From the NCBI GenBank assembly GCA_964021645.1, contig CAXIAD010000060.1, forward strand, positions 1 through 17,908: a stretch of 17,908 nucleotides of DNA, read 5' to 3'. The notes under the pieces were generated by a model. It saw only the letters and a program-made list of their open reading frames with translations. It was not told the DNA's origin and ran no database searches. The DNA comes from CANLDA01 sp964021645 (lineage in GTDB: Bacteria; Pseudomonadota; Alphaproteobacteria; Rhodobacterales; Rhodobacteraceae). Within the stretch, counting starts at the first letter, position 1; each line of letters begins with the position of its first letter. Both the position numbers and the translations under genes were made by a program. This document shows, piece after piece, positions 7,380-15,383 of this stretch.

Positions 7380-8111
7380 ATGATTGCAATACGTAGATAT
7401 TTTTGGCATGACCACCTTATGACACCACATATTCGCGCCCTTTTAGTCCACCTTCTCACCGCCACCGGAGCCGTCTTTGCGATGATGGCCATGTTGGCCG
7501 CTGTCGAAGAGAAATGGAGCCTCATGTTTTTGTGGCTTGTCGTCGCCTTTGCCGTAGATGGTATTGATGGGCCGCTGGCGCGAAAATATGATGTAAAACA
7601 ATACGCTCCAGAGTTTGACGGCGTGTTGTTGGACCTGATTATCGACTATTTGACCTATGTGTTTATTCCGGCCTTTGCGCTGTTTAAATCGGGTTTGATG
7701 GATGGGTGGACCGGGTGGTTTGCCATCATCGTAATCACCTTTGCAAGTGCCATGTACTTCGCCGATAATCGCATGAAAACTAAGGATAATTCCTTCTCCG
7801 GCTTTCCGGGGTGTTGGAATATGTTGATCATCGTGATTTTTGCGCTGGAGCCTAATTTCTGGGTTAGCCTTGCTTTGGTGACCACATTGTCCGTCGCGAT
7901 GTTCCTGCCGTTGAAATTTATCCACCCTGTGCGCACCGAACGCTGGCGCAATATTTCGCTCCCCATCGCCCTCGCATGGACGTTTTTCGCCGGTTGGGCT
8001 GCTTGGGTGGATTTCCATCCAGAGAGCTGGGCGCATTGGGGTTTGGTGCTGACATCTGTCTATCTGGTCTTTGCTGGGATCGCCCAGCAAATCATCCCGG
8101 AACGCCAGTAA
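7380..8111 (+). CDS. pcs: Phosphatidylcholine synthase
   Basis: A 243-residue integral membrane enzyme of the CDP-alcohol phosphotransferase superfamily that condenses CDP-diacylglycerol with choline to make phosphatidylcholine and CMP, the one-step route found in many alphaproteobacteria that associate with eukaryotes. The catalytic motif reads DGPLAR (Asp63, Gly64, Ala67, Arg68), then Gly81, Asp85 and Asp89. The 12-residue gap between Arg68 and Gly81 is the spacing of the Pcs branch and not of the general superfamily. Other Pcs-like stretches are IRALLVHLLTATGA, SGFPGCWNM and LKFIHPVR. There are about six to eight hydrophobic helices. The ATG at 7380 gives an N-terminal length like that of known Pcs proteins; an ATG at 7419 is also possible, and neither has a good ribosome binding site. 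Its upstream region carries unusual palindromes. Confidence 0.92.
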   Translation: MIAIRRYFWHDHLMTPHIRALLVHLLTATGAVFAMMAMLAAVEEKWSLMFLWLVVAFAVDGIDGPLARKYDVKQYAPEFDGVLLDLIIDYLTYVFIPAFALFKSGLMDGWTGWFAIIVITFASAMYFADNRMKTKDNSFSGFPGCWNMLIIVIFALEPNFWVSLALVTTLSVAMFLPLKFIHPVRTERWRNISLPIALAWTFFAGWAAWVDFHPESWAHWGLVLTSVYLVFAGIAQQIIPERQ

Positions 8112-8125
8112 GTCTCTGATTTATA

Positions 8126-8578
8126 TCAAATAAGAAGCCCGGCCGCGCCTTCGTGTTTCAACAGGGACACTTTGGTTTCAACGCCGCCCATCCCAGAAAA
8201 TCCGCCCAAACCACTGGCCCCCAAAACGCGGTGACAGGGGATAATGACGGGGATTGGGTTGGCACCACAGGCATTGCCAACAGGCTGTGCAGGGGCACCG
8301 ATTTGCTTTGCGATCTCGCCATAAGTCCGTGTCTCGCCAAAGGGTATGGCCAGCATTATATCGCAGACTTTGCGTTGGAACTCCGACCCCTTTACCGAGA
8401 GCGGCAGATCAAAGACCGTTAGCTCGCCAGCAAAATAGGCCGTTAACTGTTTCAGTGCCTCGCTTAGCACCTCAGAGCGATCTTCCCGCTCCCATTCCCA
8501 CCCAACCCGCACGATCACCCCGTCCTGTTCTTCGACAGACAATGGCCCGATAGGCGTGTTAACAGATGCGATCAACAT
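8126..8578 (-). CDS. ogt: Methylated-DNA--protein-cysteine S-methyltransferase
   Basis: A suicide DNA-repair protein that transfers the methyl group from O6-methylguanine (and O4-methylthymine) to its own cysteine. The active-site signature is IIPCHRVLG, with the acceptor cysteine at residue 121 counted from the longer start. Upstream are the helix-turn-helix elements FQRKVCDIMLAIPFGETRTYGEIA and the asparagine hinge GNACGANP. The length, 150 residues, is usual for stand-alone Ogt. There is no Ada N-terminal domain. The ATG at 8578 (MLIASVNTPIGPL) matches typical Ogt N-termini. A GTG at 8596 in the same frame has GGGGA four bases upstream and cannot be excluded. Confidence 0.92.
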   Translation of the reverse strand: MLIASVNTPIGPLSVEEQDGVIVRVGWEWEREDRSEVLSEALKQLTAYFAGELTVFDLPLSVKGSEFQRKVCDIMLAIPFGETRTYGEIAKQIGAPAQPVGNACGANPIPVIIPCHRVLGASGLGGFSGMGGVETKVSLLKHEGAAGLLI

Positions 8579-8627
8579 ACTGAATTGATGCCGCACCTAA
8601 TCCCCAAACACAACCCCGCCCCTTTTG

Positions 8628-8664
8628 GGCTGAAAATAATCGCAAACGGCTGAAAACAAGCGCA
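8628..8664. repeat. Direct repeat GGCTGAAAAYAAKCGCA, period 20 bp
   Basis: GGCTGAAAATAATCGCA at 8628-8644 recurs as GGCTGAAAACAAGCGCA at 8648-8664, with two mismatches. The 20-bp period is close to two helical turns. It lies about 50-90 bp upstream of ogt and could be a tandem regulator site in its promoter. The assignment is tentative. Confidence 0.4.
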
Positions 8665-8730
8665 TTTCGCCTTCCCCATAAAGAGGTCGGCAAAATGCGG
8701 TTGGACGGAGCCAACGGTCGCTCCAGAGAT

Positions 8731-11628
8731 CTAGGTCAGTGCAGAATCGCAACGACCACAGGTTCCCGGCGCAGTGTGTTGCCCGACATCAGGAAGGATT
8801 TTCCAGCACCGCTGACATTTCTCTCCTTCGGCCTTTTCAAACACCACTCCTACACCATCGGTTTCAGGAAGGCGGAATGCCTCAGCGGGACTAGGATCAG
8901 AGGTCAGCGAAATACCCGAAGTGATGCAAACATCGTCAAACGCAATAGATTTCAGCGCCTCAAGTGTTTCCGCATCACGCACATGAACCACCGGAGCAGC
9001 CTCCATTGAGGCACCAATCACTTTTTCAGTCCGTTGAACCTCTAGAGCGGCAGTTACGACACGGCGCACTTCGCGCACTTTGGTCCATTTTGCTGCGAGC
9101 GGTTCGTTCAACCAATCTGCTGGCGTCTCTGGGAAATCCACCAAATGCACCGAAGAGGCCTCATCTGGGAACCGTTCGAGCCACACTTCTTCCATCGTAA
9201 ACACCAAGATTGGCGCAAGCCATGTTGTCAGGCGCTCGAACAGAATGTTCATCACAGTACGTGCCGCGCGCCGACGCAGGGTATCCCCATCACAATACAA
9301 CGCATCCTTGCGGATATCGAAGTAGAACGCCGACAGCTCAACCGTCGCGAAGTTGAAGATCGCGCTGAAAACTCCTTGGAAATCATAGGCTTTATAGCCC
9401 GTGCGCACTCGATGATCCAATTCGGCAACCCGGTGTAGAACCCATTGCTCCAGCTCGGGCATATCCGCAGGATCAACACGATCCGTCTCGCTAAAGCTGC
9501 TAAGCGCCCCTAGCAAGTAGCGCATGGTATTGCGCAGACGGCGATAGCTATCGGCAACCCCTTTCAGGATCTCAGGGCCAATGCGTTGGTCCGCTGTATA
9601 ATCTGTCTGGGCCACCCATAGACGCAGAATATCGGCACCGTATTGCTGCACGATTTTCTCGGGAACAATGGTGTTTCCGATGGATTTGGACATCTTCATG
9701 CCCTTTTCATCCAACGTGAAACCATGGGTCACAACATTGCGATACGGGGCGCGGCCCAAGGTGCCACAGGCCTGTAGCAACGAACTATGGAACCAGCCCC
9801 GATGCTGATCGGTGCCTTCCATGTAAACATCGGCAATGCCGTCTTTGGTGCCGTCTTCGCGATCGCGCAAAACAAATGCATGGGTGGAGCCGGAATCAAA
9901 CCAAACATCCAAAACATCAAAGATCTGGTCATAATCTTCGGCATTCACTTCATCACCGAGGAAACGCTCTTTGGCACCTTCGGCATACCATGCATCCGCG
10001 CCTTCGACCTCAAACGCTGCGATAATGCGGGCATTCACCGCATCATTTCTTAACAGGAATTCAGGATCGGTAGGCAGCAATCCCTTTTTGACAAAACATG
10101 TCAATGGAACGCCCCATGCGCGTTGACGGCTCAATACCCAATCAGGGCGCGCCTCAATCATGGAGTACAGGCGATTTCGCCCGGTTTGGGGGGTCCACTG
10201 CACCAATTCGTCGATCGAGCGCAGGGCACGTTCGCGAATGGTTTCACCCATTTGGTCCTGACCATCATTCACCTTACGGTCAACCGAGGCAAACCACTGC
10301 GGTGTGTTACGGAAAATGATCGGAGCCTTGGAGCGCCAAGAATGCGGATAACTATGTGTGGTGCGACCGCGGGCAATGATGCCCCCTGCCTCAACCAGCT
10401 TGGCGATGACAGCATTGTTCGCCTTGCCTTCTTTGCCTTTTCTATCAAAGACCTGAAGACCCGCAAAGAACGGCACATGTGGCATGAATTCGGATTCTTC
10501 GCCCACGTTGTGCGTCATCCGGTCGATCCAATTACGCGCGACAAAGCACTCATAATCGTCCGCGCCGTGGCTGGGTGCTGTATGGACAAAGCCCGTACCA
10601 GCGTCATCCGTGACGTGATCGCCGTCGATCATCGGTACATCGTAATCCCAGAACCCTTCGGCTCCGTCCAGACCATTGAACGGATGCGCACACATCAACC
10701 CGTCAAATTCCGATGCCTCAACATCGCGTACTTTGCTGAACTCGGTGACGCGCGCCTTGCCCAGCGCATCCTCTGCAAGGGTATTTGCGAACAGATACAG
10801 CTCACCCGGTGCGGTCCAGCTTTCCTCTTCTGTCGCATCAACACGATAGAGGCCGTAGGAGACCTTGGGATTATAGGCGACAGCCTTGTTTGAAGGGATC
10901 GTCCAAGGCGTGGTTGTCCAGATAACAACCCGCGCGCTTGCCAAATCGCCAGCCGCATTTTTGAACCGGAAAGGCACCCAGATCGTATGGCTTTTGTGAT
11001 CGTGGTATTCGATTTCGGCCTCAGCCAACGCGGTTTTCTCAACCGGAGACCACATCACAGGTTTTGATCCTTGGTATAGCGTGCCGTTCATCAGGAATTT
11101 CTGGAACTCGCCCGCGATCACGGCTTCGGCGTGATAATCCATCGTCAGATAAGGATCGGCCCAATTGCCAGTGATACCTAGACGTTTGAATTCTTCGCGC
11201 TGGATATCAACCCAACCCTCGGCAAACTTGCGGCATTCCTGACGGAAATCCACGATATTCACGTCGTCTTTGTTTTTACCTTTGGCGCGGTATTGCTCTT
11301 CGATCTTCCATTCAATCGGCAGACCGTGGCAATCCCAACCGGGAATATAGCGCGCATCATACCCCATCATTTGGTGCGAGCGAACGATCATATCCTTAAT
11401 GGTTTTATTCAGCGCGTGACCGATGTGCAAATGGCCATTCGCATAGGGCGGGCCATCGTGCAGCGTAAAGGGCTCGCGGCCCTCTTTTTCGCGCAGGCGG
11501 TCATAAACACCGATATTTTCCCACCGGGCCAGCCACTCAGGCTCGCGCTTGGGCAGGCCAGCGCGCATTGGGAAATCGGTTTTAGGGAGATTCAGCGTTG
11601 ATTTGTATTCTGGGATGTCGGCGCACAT
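8731..11628 (-). CDS. ileS: Isoleucyl-tRNA synthetase
   Basis: A 965-residue class I aminoacyl-tRNA synthetase that charges tRNA-Ile. The ATP-binding HIGH motif is at residues 68-71 (ANGHLHIGHALN) and KMSKS is at 645-649. The CP1 editing domain, which removes valine, is marked by WTTTPWTIPSN. Tryptophan-rich anticodon-binding helices follow. The C-terminal zinc finger is intact, with Cys938, Cys941, Cys957 and Cys960. This is the usual length for bacterial type 1 IleS. The ATG at 11628 has GAAGGA eight bases upstream. No gene follows closely, so it is probably monocistronic. It is preceded by an isoleucine-rich leader ORF and alternative hairpins that look like an attenuator. Confidence 0.97.
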   Translation of the reverse strand: MCADIPEYKSTLNLPKTDFPMRAGLPKREPEWLARWENIGVYDRLREKEGREPFTLHDGPPYANGHLHIGHALNKTIKDMIVRSHQMMGYDARYIPGWDCHGLPIEWKIEEQYRAKGKNKDDVNIVDFRQECRKFAEGWVDIQREEFKRLGITGNWADPYLTMDYHAEAVIAGEFQKFLMNGTLYQGSKPVMWSPVEKTALAEAEIEYHDHKSHTIWVPFRFKNAAGDLASARVVIWTTTPWTIPSNKAVAYNPKVSYGLYRVDATEEESWTAPGELYLFANTLAEDALGKARVTEFSKVRDVEASEFDGLMCAHPFNGLDGAEGFWDYDVPMIDGDHVTDDAGTGFVHTAPSHGADDYECFVARNWIDRMTHNVGEESEFMPHVPFFAGLQVFDRKGKEGKANNAVIAKLVEAGGIIARGRTTHSYPHSWRSKAPIIFRNTPQWFASVDRKVNDGQDQMGETIRERALRSIDELVQWTPQTGRNRLYSMIEARPDWVLSRQRAWGVPLTCFVKKGLLPTDPEFLLRNDAVNARIIAAFEVEGADAWYAEGAKERFLGDEVNAEDYDQIFDVLDVWFDSGSTHAFVLRDREDGTKDGIADVYMEGTDQHRGWFHSSLLQACGTLGRAPYRNVVTHGFTLDEKGMKMSKSIGNTIVPEKIVQQYGADILRLWVAQTDYTADQRIGPEILKGVADSYRRLRNTMRYLLGALSSFSETDRVDPADMPELEQWVLHRVAELDHRVRTGYKAYDFQGVFSAIFNFATVELSAFYFDIRKDALYCDGDTLRRRAARTVMNILFERLTTWLAPILVFTMEEVWLERFPDEASSVHLVDFPETPADWLNEPLAAKWTKVREVRRVVTAALEVQRTEKVIGASMEAAPVVHVRDAETLEALKSIAFDDVCITSGISLTSDPSPAEAFRLPETDGVGVVFEKAEGEKCQRCWKILPDVGQHTAPGTCGRCDSALT

Positions 11629-11697
11629 TTCAGGCGTCCTTCAGTGTTCGGATTATAGGGTATTCGATGAGATCAGCGTGGGAAACCAACGCCTTGT

Positions 11698-11727
11698 CCC
11701 GGCGGCTCGTGCTATGAGAGCGCCGGG
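11698..11727 (-). promoter_or_regulatory. Leader hairpin overlapping the Ile-rich leader ORF (arms 1 and 2)
   Basis: On the minus strand CCCGGCG (11727-11721) pairs with CGCCGGG (11704-11698), extended by CTC/GAG (11720-11718 with 11708-11706, one bulged C) around a nine-base loop that contains the leader stop codon. Arm 2 can instead pair with GGCG at 11693-11690 (CGCC at 11704-11701). A third hairpin joins GCGTTGG and CCCACGC (about 11692-11676, one mismatch). This gives mutually exclusive 1:2, 2:3 and 3:4 pairings. No U-tract follows the last hairpin, so the output could be translational or Rho-dependent rather than intrinsic termination. Confidence 0.55.
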
Positions 11728-11765
11728 CATATAATTCGAATAATGATCGCCATCATATGTGTCAT
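11712..11765 (-). CDS. Isoleucine-rich leader peptide upstream of ileS
   Basis: A 17-codon ORF, MTHMMAIIIRIICPALS, starting with ATG at 11765 and ending with TAG at 11714-11712, 83 bases before the ileS start. Residues 7-12 are I-I-I-R-I-I, encoded ATC ATT ATT CGA ATT ATA, so five of six codons are Ile, including the normally rare ATA. The sixth position is CGA arginine. The ORF is too short for standard gene finders. It has no Shine-Dalgarno sequence, but the predicted promoter places transcription start at its ATG, so it would be read from a leaderless mRNA. The trp leader of Sinorhizobium meliloti is a known leaderless precedent. The last Ile codon lies three bases before arm 1 of the leader hairpin. 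A function as an Ile-sensing attenuation peptide for ileS is inferred. Confidence 0.65.
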   Translation of the reverse strand: MTHMMAIIIRIICPALS

Positions 11766-11771
11766 AAGCGC

Positions 11772-11800
11772 GTTATAGGCCCGTCTGAACAGAGCGTAAA
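11772..11800 (-). promoter_or_regulatory. Predicted sigma70-type promoter of the ileS leader
   Basis: On the minus strand TTTACG (11800-11795) and TATAAC (11777-11772) are separated by exactly 17 bp, giving a -35/-10 pair with four of six and five of six matches to consensus. The expected start site about seven bases downstream falls at 11765, the A of the leader-peptide ATG. Confidence 0.6.
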
Positions 11801-11942
11801 GCCGCATCTGTGGTAGAGCCTGACGGCACAGTGACGCGTGCCTTCTTTGAATTTGCCATCAACGGGGTGCGGCCCTTTATCCTCTTGTATTTCGGGATTG
11901 AATTCCGACATATACAGTCAGGAATACATCACGAGGCATGCT

Positions 11943-12356
11943 ATGTCCAACCCACTGAAAATGTTTGAGATCACTGCGGATCAGATTGATCTGGTTGTCC
12001 GCGCGTTTTACACCCGCGTGCGTCGCGACCCCAATCTGGCACCCATTTTTGCGGCCCATATTGACACGCCTGAATGGCCCACCCATGAGGCAAAGATCGC
12101 GCGTTTCTGGCGAAATGCGATCCTGCGCGAGGGGTGTTACTCGGGTAATCCGATGCGTGTGCATCTGCAAACACCTGAAATCCAGCCAGAGCATTTCGCC
12201 CTATGGCTAGGCCTGTTTGACGAGGTTGTTGCGCAGGAACTACCTGCCGAAACCGCGCGTGCATTCTCTGCTTTAGCCCATCGCATTGGGGACGGCTTTC
12301 GCTTTGGTATCGAACAAATGCGCCAACCCGCAGGTGCGCCGCCAATCTTGCGCTAA
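11943..12356 (+). CDS. Group III truncated haemoglobin
   Basis: A 137-residue 2-on-2 globin fold. The group III (P-type) signatures are Phe22-Tyr23 (B9/B10), His48 at E7 in WPTHEAKIARFW, the proximal haem ligand His74 in GNPMRVHL, and Trp88 in HFALWLGLF. Members bind oxygen and nitric oxide and are often linked to nitrosative or respiratory stress. Here the function is inferred only from the family. The ATG at 11943 follows GAGG with a six-base gap. A longer frame starting at 11838 lacks a ribosome binding site and adds residues absent from the family, so it is rejected. The stop codon overlaps the stop of the convergent ycjF gene by two bases. Confidence 0.92.
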   Translation: MSNPLKMFEITADQIDLVVRAFYTRVRRDPNLAPIFAAHIDTPEWPTHEAKIARFWRNAILREGCYSGNPMRVHLQTPEIQPEHFALWLGLFDEVVAQELPAETARAFSALAHRIGDGFRFGIEQMRQPAGAPPILR

Positions 12357-13360
12357 GTCGTTTTGGTCTCGTCCGATTTGCCAAACACGCCTGTCAGGGC
12401 GCGCGTGACCAAACCACTGACGGATGGTCGCTTGGCCGCAACAAAGGGCAAGGGGCGACAAACCTCCATCGCCGCAACGCCAACTCTGGCTGTTAGCGCG
12501 CCATTCACCAATCCCTCGCCGAAACGGCGGCTAAGCTTGCTCAAGACACCCCCGCCCGCAAACGAGCCAATCATATCATCTCCAATGGCCACAGCCCCGG
12601 TCGCCACAAGATGCGCCATCACAGCGCGAAGCAACCGCCAGCTGCCCAATGTGCCCGCCCTGCCGCCGTATATCTCGGCAATGCGGCGGATCATGCGCAT
12701 ATTCAGCGTTAATGCCGCCACCACATCCACAAGAGCAAGCGGCACAAGGGCCGTAATTGTTGCCACCTGACGTGCAGATGCCTCGATCTCAGCTCCAGCT
12801 GCCCGGTCCAATGGCGAGAGAACTTCCCGTTCTGCCAATCCTAAGAGCGTATCTGCATCAATCGCATCTGCACGACGCTCTTGAAACCTTTGCGCGCCCC
12901 AACTGACATCTTTGCGCCCGTTGTACAGTTTGAGGATCTTCTCCACGACACCCTGTGCCTGGCTAATAGTTTGCACGTTTTGCGCAGCGGCACGCAGCCC
13001 GTCAATTCGGCGCAAGCGAGAAAATCCAGCCAGTTCCTTTAGGGCGACCATCATCAACACAACAACGAATGCTGTGAATAGCGCAGTCACGATCCAACCC
13101 AAAATTGGCGCGCGCTCCAGTAATCCAACGGCGAAATCCCATGCGACAATCGACAAAACCGTGCTGAACAATGCTGTCATTAGGCCCAAAAGCCACTTGG
13201 CCAGCCGGGAAGGTGCCCGTGCACTTAATCGGGCAGCAGTTTGCATCGCTTGGCCTTCTGGCATGGCGGCGAGGTTGAATTCGTCGGGAACCGGGGCAGC
13301 ATTTGCAACCGATGGAGCCGTGTCGTCATCAATTTCGATCAGAACCGGACCGGTCTTCAT
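12353..13360 (-). CDS. ycjF: YcjF-family (TIGR01620, DUF697) inner-membrane protein
   Basis: About 335 residues. A disordered acidic N-terminus (MKTGPVLIEIDDDTAPS) precedes two transmembrane helices (LLGLMTALFSTVLSIVAWDFAV and IVTALFTAFVVVLMMVAL, roughly residues 58-105). A long cytoplasmic region follows, with the family stretch PLALVDVVAALTLNMRMIRRIAEIYG, then GSWRLLRAVMAHLVATGAVAIGDDMIG. Partner of the YcjX GTPase-like protein; both belong to the Psp envelope-stress regulon in enterobacteria. Whether that holds here is unknown. The ATG at 13360 overlaps the stop of the GNAT gene as ATGA and has AAAGGA seven bases upstream, so it is preferred to an ATG at 13378. It is the last gene of the ycjX-GNAT-ycjF operon. 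Confidence 0.88.
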   Translation of the reverse strand: MKTGPVLIEIDDDTAPSVANAAPVPDEFNLAAMPEGQAMQTAARLSARAPSRLAKWLLGLMTALFSTVLSIVAWDFAVGLLERAPILGWIVTALFTAFVVVLMMVALKELAGFSRLRRIDGLRAAAQNVQTISQAQGVVEKILKLYNGRKDVSWGAQRFQERRADAIDADTLLGLAEREVLSPLDRAAGAEIEASARQVATITALVPLALVDVVAALTLNMRMIRRIAEIYGGRAGTLGSWRLLRAVMAHLVATGAVAIGDDMIGSFAGGGVLSKLSRRFGEGLVNGALTARVGVAAMEVCRPLPFVAAKRPSVSGLVTRALTGVFGKSDETKTT

Positions 13361-13803
13361 GCTATATTCCTTTGCCACTGAAACAGAATATCAGGTAGGT
13401 TTTCATCGTTAACGCTGCCATCACTGCTGCCAATCTCGGCAAACCCTTCGCGTAAATAGAACCGGCGCGCATGCATGTTGGCCTGAAACGTCCTGAGATG
13501 CAGGTTGTCTGTCTGTTGTTTCGTGTAATCTAACAAAGCCTTGCCAATACCTTGCCCTCGGTGATGCTGATCAACAAACAACGACAACACCTCACTCCCA
13601 CGGCAGGCAAGGAAACCAATACAGCGCCCCGCCAACGTGGCAACCGTCACCCAGCCTTTGTCGATCATCTGCCCACACAGTGATATGGTTTCCGCCTCGG
13701 AATATAGCTGCGGCATCCATGGCGTATGCGCCACAAACTCTGCAAGGATACGCCCAGCGCCCCCAGCGTCCAAAGGTGTGGCGCCACGTAGATCAAACGT
13801 CAC
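13357..13803 (-). CDS. GNAT-family N-acetyltransferase
   Basis: A 148-residue acetyltransferase of the Gcn5-related fold, which transfers the acetyl group of acetyl-CoA to an amine. The acetyl-CoA pyrophosphate-binding loop is HHRGQGIGKALL (Arg82 to Leu90), preceded by the beta-4 strand VLSLFVD and followed by the family's LRTFQANMHARRFYLREGF, with the usual Tyr general-acid position. It starts with GTG at 13803, which overlaps the stop of ycjX as GTGA, and its own stop overlaps the ATG of ycjF, so it is translationally coupled on both sides. The substrate is unknown. Its insertion between ycjX and ycjF suggests a fixed association in this lineage or simple operon capture. Confidence 0.9.
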   Translation of the reverse strand: MTFDLRGATPLDAGGAGRILAEFVAHTPWMPQLYSEAETISLCGQMIDKGWVTVATLAGRCIGFLACRGSEVLSLFVDQHHRGQGIGKALLDYTKQQTDNLHLRTFQANMHARRFYLREGFAEIGSSDGSVNDENLPDILFQWQRNIA

Positions 13804-15230
13804 AACCTATCCCCAATCAGAAATTGCGCCGCCCGATCTAGGCGAATATGCGGTGGCCCCTCGTGCATAGATAAGGATATCGGTGGCGGGGCGAATTTCA
13901 TGACCTTATAGTCATTATCCAACCAACTCTCGGCACCCGCCTTTGCAGGGTTCAACAAAAACGACGGATCATCTGGTAGCGCGCCCGGATAGAATGCTGC
14001 CTGCTTACCACTGTCCAGCAAATACCCCCGCACACAATCAAGACTACGCCCGTCATGCTTAAGCGTTTCCTCGGTGGTGGTGCGCAATGACGCGATAGAC
14101 ATCGCTGACGTTTCGGCCCCCGCAAACCGTGCACGGTCCAATGCATCCCGCATCAGTGCCTGCATAACCCCCGTCAATTGAGGATGCTGAACGTGATGCA
14201 AATGATCCGCCTTGGTCGCCGCAAACAGAATTTTTTCGACCCGCTTCCCGATCAAAAGTGATTTTAGGAATGCATTCTTACCGGGGCGAAACGCGGACAG
14301 AATCTCCCCCATCGCCACGCGCATATCCTCTACCGCGCGGGGGCCGTTGTGAATAGCGCCCAAGGCATCAACAAGGACAATCTGGCGGTCAAGCCGCGCG
14401 AAATGATCGCGGAAAAACGGCTTCACCACCTTGGCCTTATAGGCGTCAAACCGGCGTTCCATTTCGCGCCATAGCGATTTTCGAGATGTGCGCTCTGTTG
14501 GTTTAAGCGGAGCAAATGTTAACACGGGTGATCCAGCAAGATCCCCCGGCAGCAAAAAACGCCCCGGCGTGCAATCGGAATACCCAGCATCCCGCGCCGT
14601 ATTCAAATAATGGGTAAAGCTGTGCGCAAGCTGCTGCGCCACGGGTTCTGACAATTCTGCCGTGGCGTCGACGCCAGTGAGGTCAGCCAAAAATGCAGTG
14701 GCCTCAGCGCGGTTTGCAACACGCGTCAGAACCTCTTGCGACCAATCAGCATAGGATTTGTCCAATAACGCCAGATCAAGCAGCCATTCCCCGGGGTAAT
14801 CAACGATATCCAGATGGATTGTTTTATCGCGCTGCAATCCTGCAAGAAAACCAGCCGGACGCACCCGTAATGACAAACGTAATTCAGAAATACTGCGGGT
14901 GCTTTCAGGCCAATGCGGTGTCGGCCCTGTCAGGGCTGTGCGGTGGTTTTCGTAATCAAACCGCGGAAGTGTCACGTCAGGTTGCGGCTGCAAATAAGCA
15001 GCAACAATGCGCCCGTCCGCCTCTGCCCCAAGGTTCAGCATGCGCGCACGGTCCAGCAGATTGGCAACCAGCGATGTGATGAACACAGTTTTCCCTGAGC
15101 GCGCCAGCCCCGTGACACCCAATCGGATCACCGGTTCAAATAACGCCTCTGAAATGCGGTCCCCGACGGATTCAACGCCTCTCGTCATCCCATCCGCCAG
15201 TGTCGTCAGTACCAATTCATTGGCCTCCAT
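13800..15230 (-). CDS. ycjX: YcjX-family (DUF463) P-loop GTPase-like protein
   Basis: A 476-residue cytoplasmic P-loop protein. Walker A is GLARSGKT at residues 41-48, just after the family's beta strand IRLGVTG. Other family blocks are IHLDIVDYPGEWLLDL (the DxPG of switch II), LPGDLAGSPVLTFAPL, IVLVDALGAIHNG, and KILFAATKADHLHH, where TKAD serves as the base-specificity motif. It acts with YcjF, probably at the inner membrane. The chosen ATG at 15230 (MEANELVL) begins close to where the family begins; an ATG at 15329 extends the frame by 33 Arg-rich residues without family resemblance. It is first in the ycjX-GNAT-ycjF operon and divergent from truA. Confidence 0.88.
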   Translation of the reverse strand: MEANELVLTTLADGMTRGVESVGDRISEALFEPVIRLGVTGLARSGKTVFITSLVANLLDRARMLNLGAEADGRIVAAYLQPQPDVTLPRFDYENHRTALTGPTPHWPESTRSISELRLSLRVRPAGFLAGLQRDKTIHLDIVDYPGEWLLDLALLDKSYADWSQEVLTRVANRAEATAFLADLTGVDATAELSEPVAQQLAHSFTHYLNTARDAGYSDCTPGRFLLPGDLAGSPVLTFAPLKPTERTSRKSLWREMERRFDAYKAKVVKPFFRDHFARLDRQIVLVDALGAIHNGPRAVEDMRVAMGEILSAFRPGKNAFLKSLLIGKRVEKILFAATKADHLHHVQHPQLTGVMQALMRDALDRARFAGAETSAMSIASLRTTTEETLKHDGRSLDCVRGYLLDSGKQAAFYPGALPDDPSFLLNPAKAGAESWLDNDYKVMKFAPPPISLSMHEGPPHIRLDRAAQFLIGDRL

Positions 15231-15383
15231 GCCAGATCGTTCCAAGGCCCGTTTGTTCCAAAGTAGGCAGAGGACGCCCCGATTGCCAGTGGGCTGCGCG
15301 TTTCTTTTACGGGGAAAAACCGGCCACATCAGGCGTGATCGTCAGGGATTGCACCCCACGCGACACGGCGGTATGCCTCGGAC

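Noticed and set aside
7039..7389. A 116-codon minus-strand open frame covering the whole DinB-pcs gap
   Set aside because: Its codons are dictated by the palindromes, hairpin and homopolymer it crosses, it overlaps the real DinB-family start, and its protein is Arg/Lys/Cys-rich without any fold-like pattern.
7443..8090. 215-codon minus-strand ORF antisense to pcs, and a similar long antisense frame at 10123-10893 within ileS
   Set aside because: They are shadows of strongly supported genes, without ribosome binding sites or conserved motifs.
11848..11870. FNR/Dnr-like site TTGAA-N6-ATCAA upstream of the haemoglobin gene
   Set aside because: The spacing is six bases instead of the required four and the left half lacks TTGAT.
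11838..11942. 35-residue N-terminal extension of the truncated haemoglobin
   Set aside because: No ribosome binding site and no family resemblance; the ATG at 11943 has GAGG six bases upstream and starts where the family starts.
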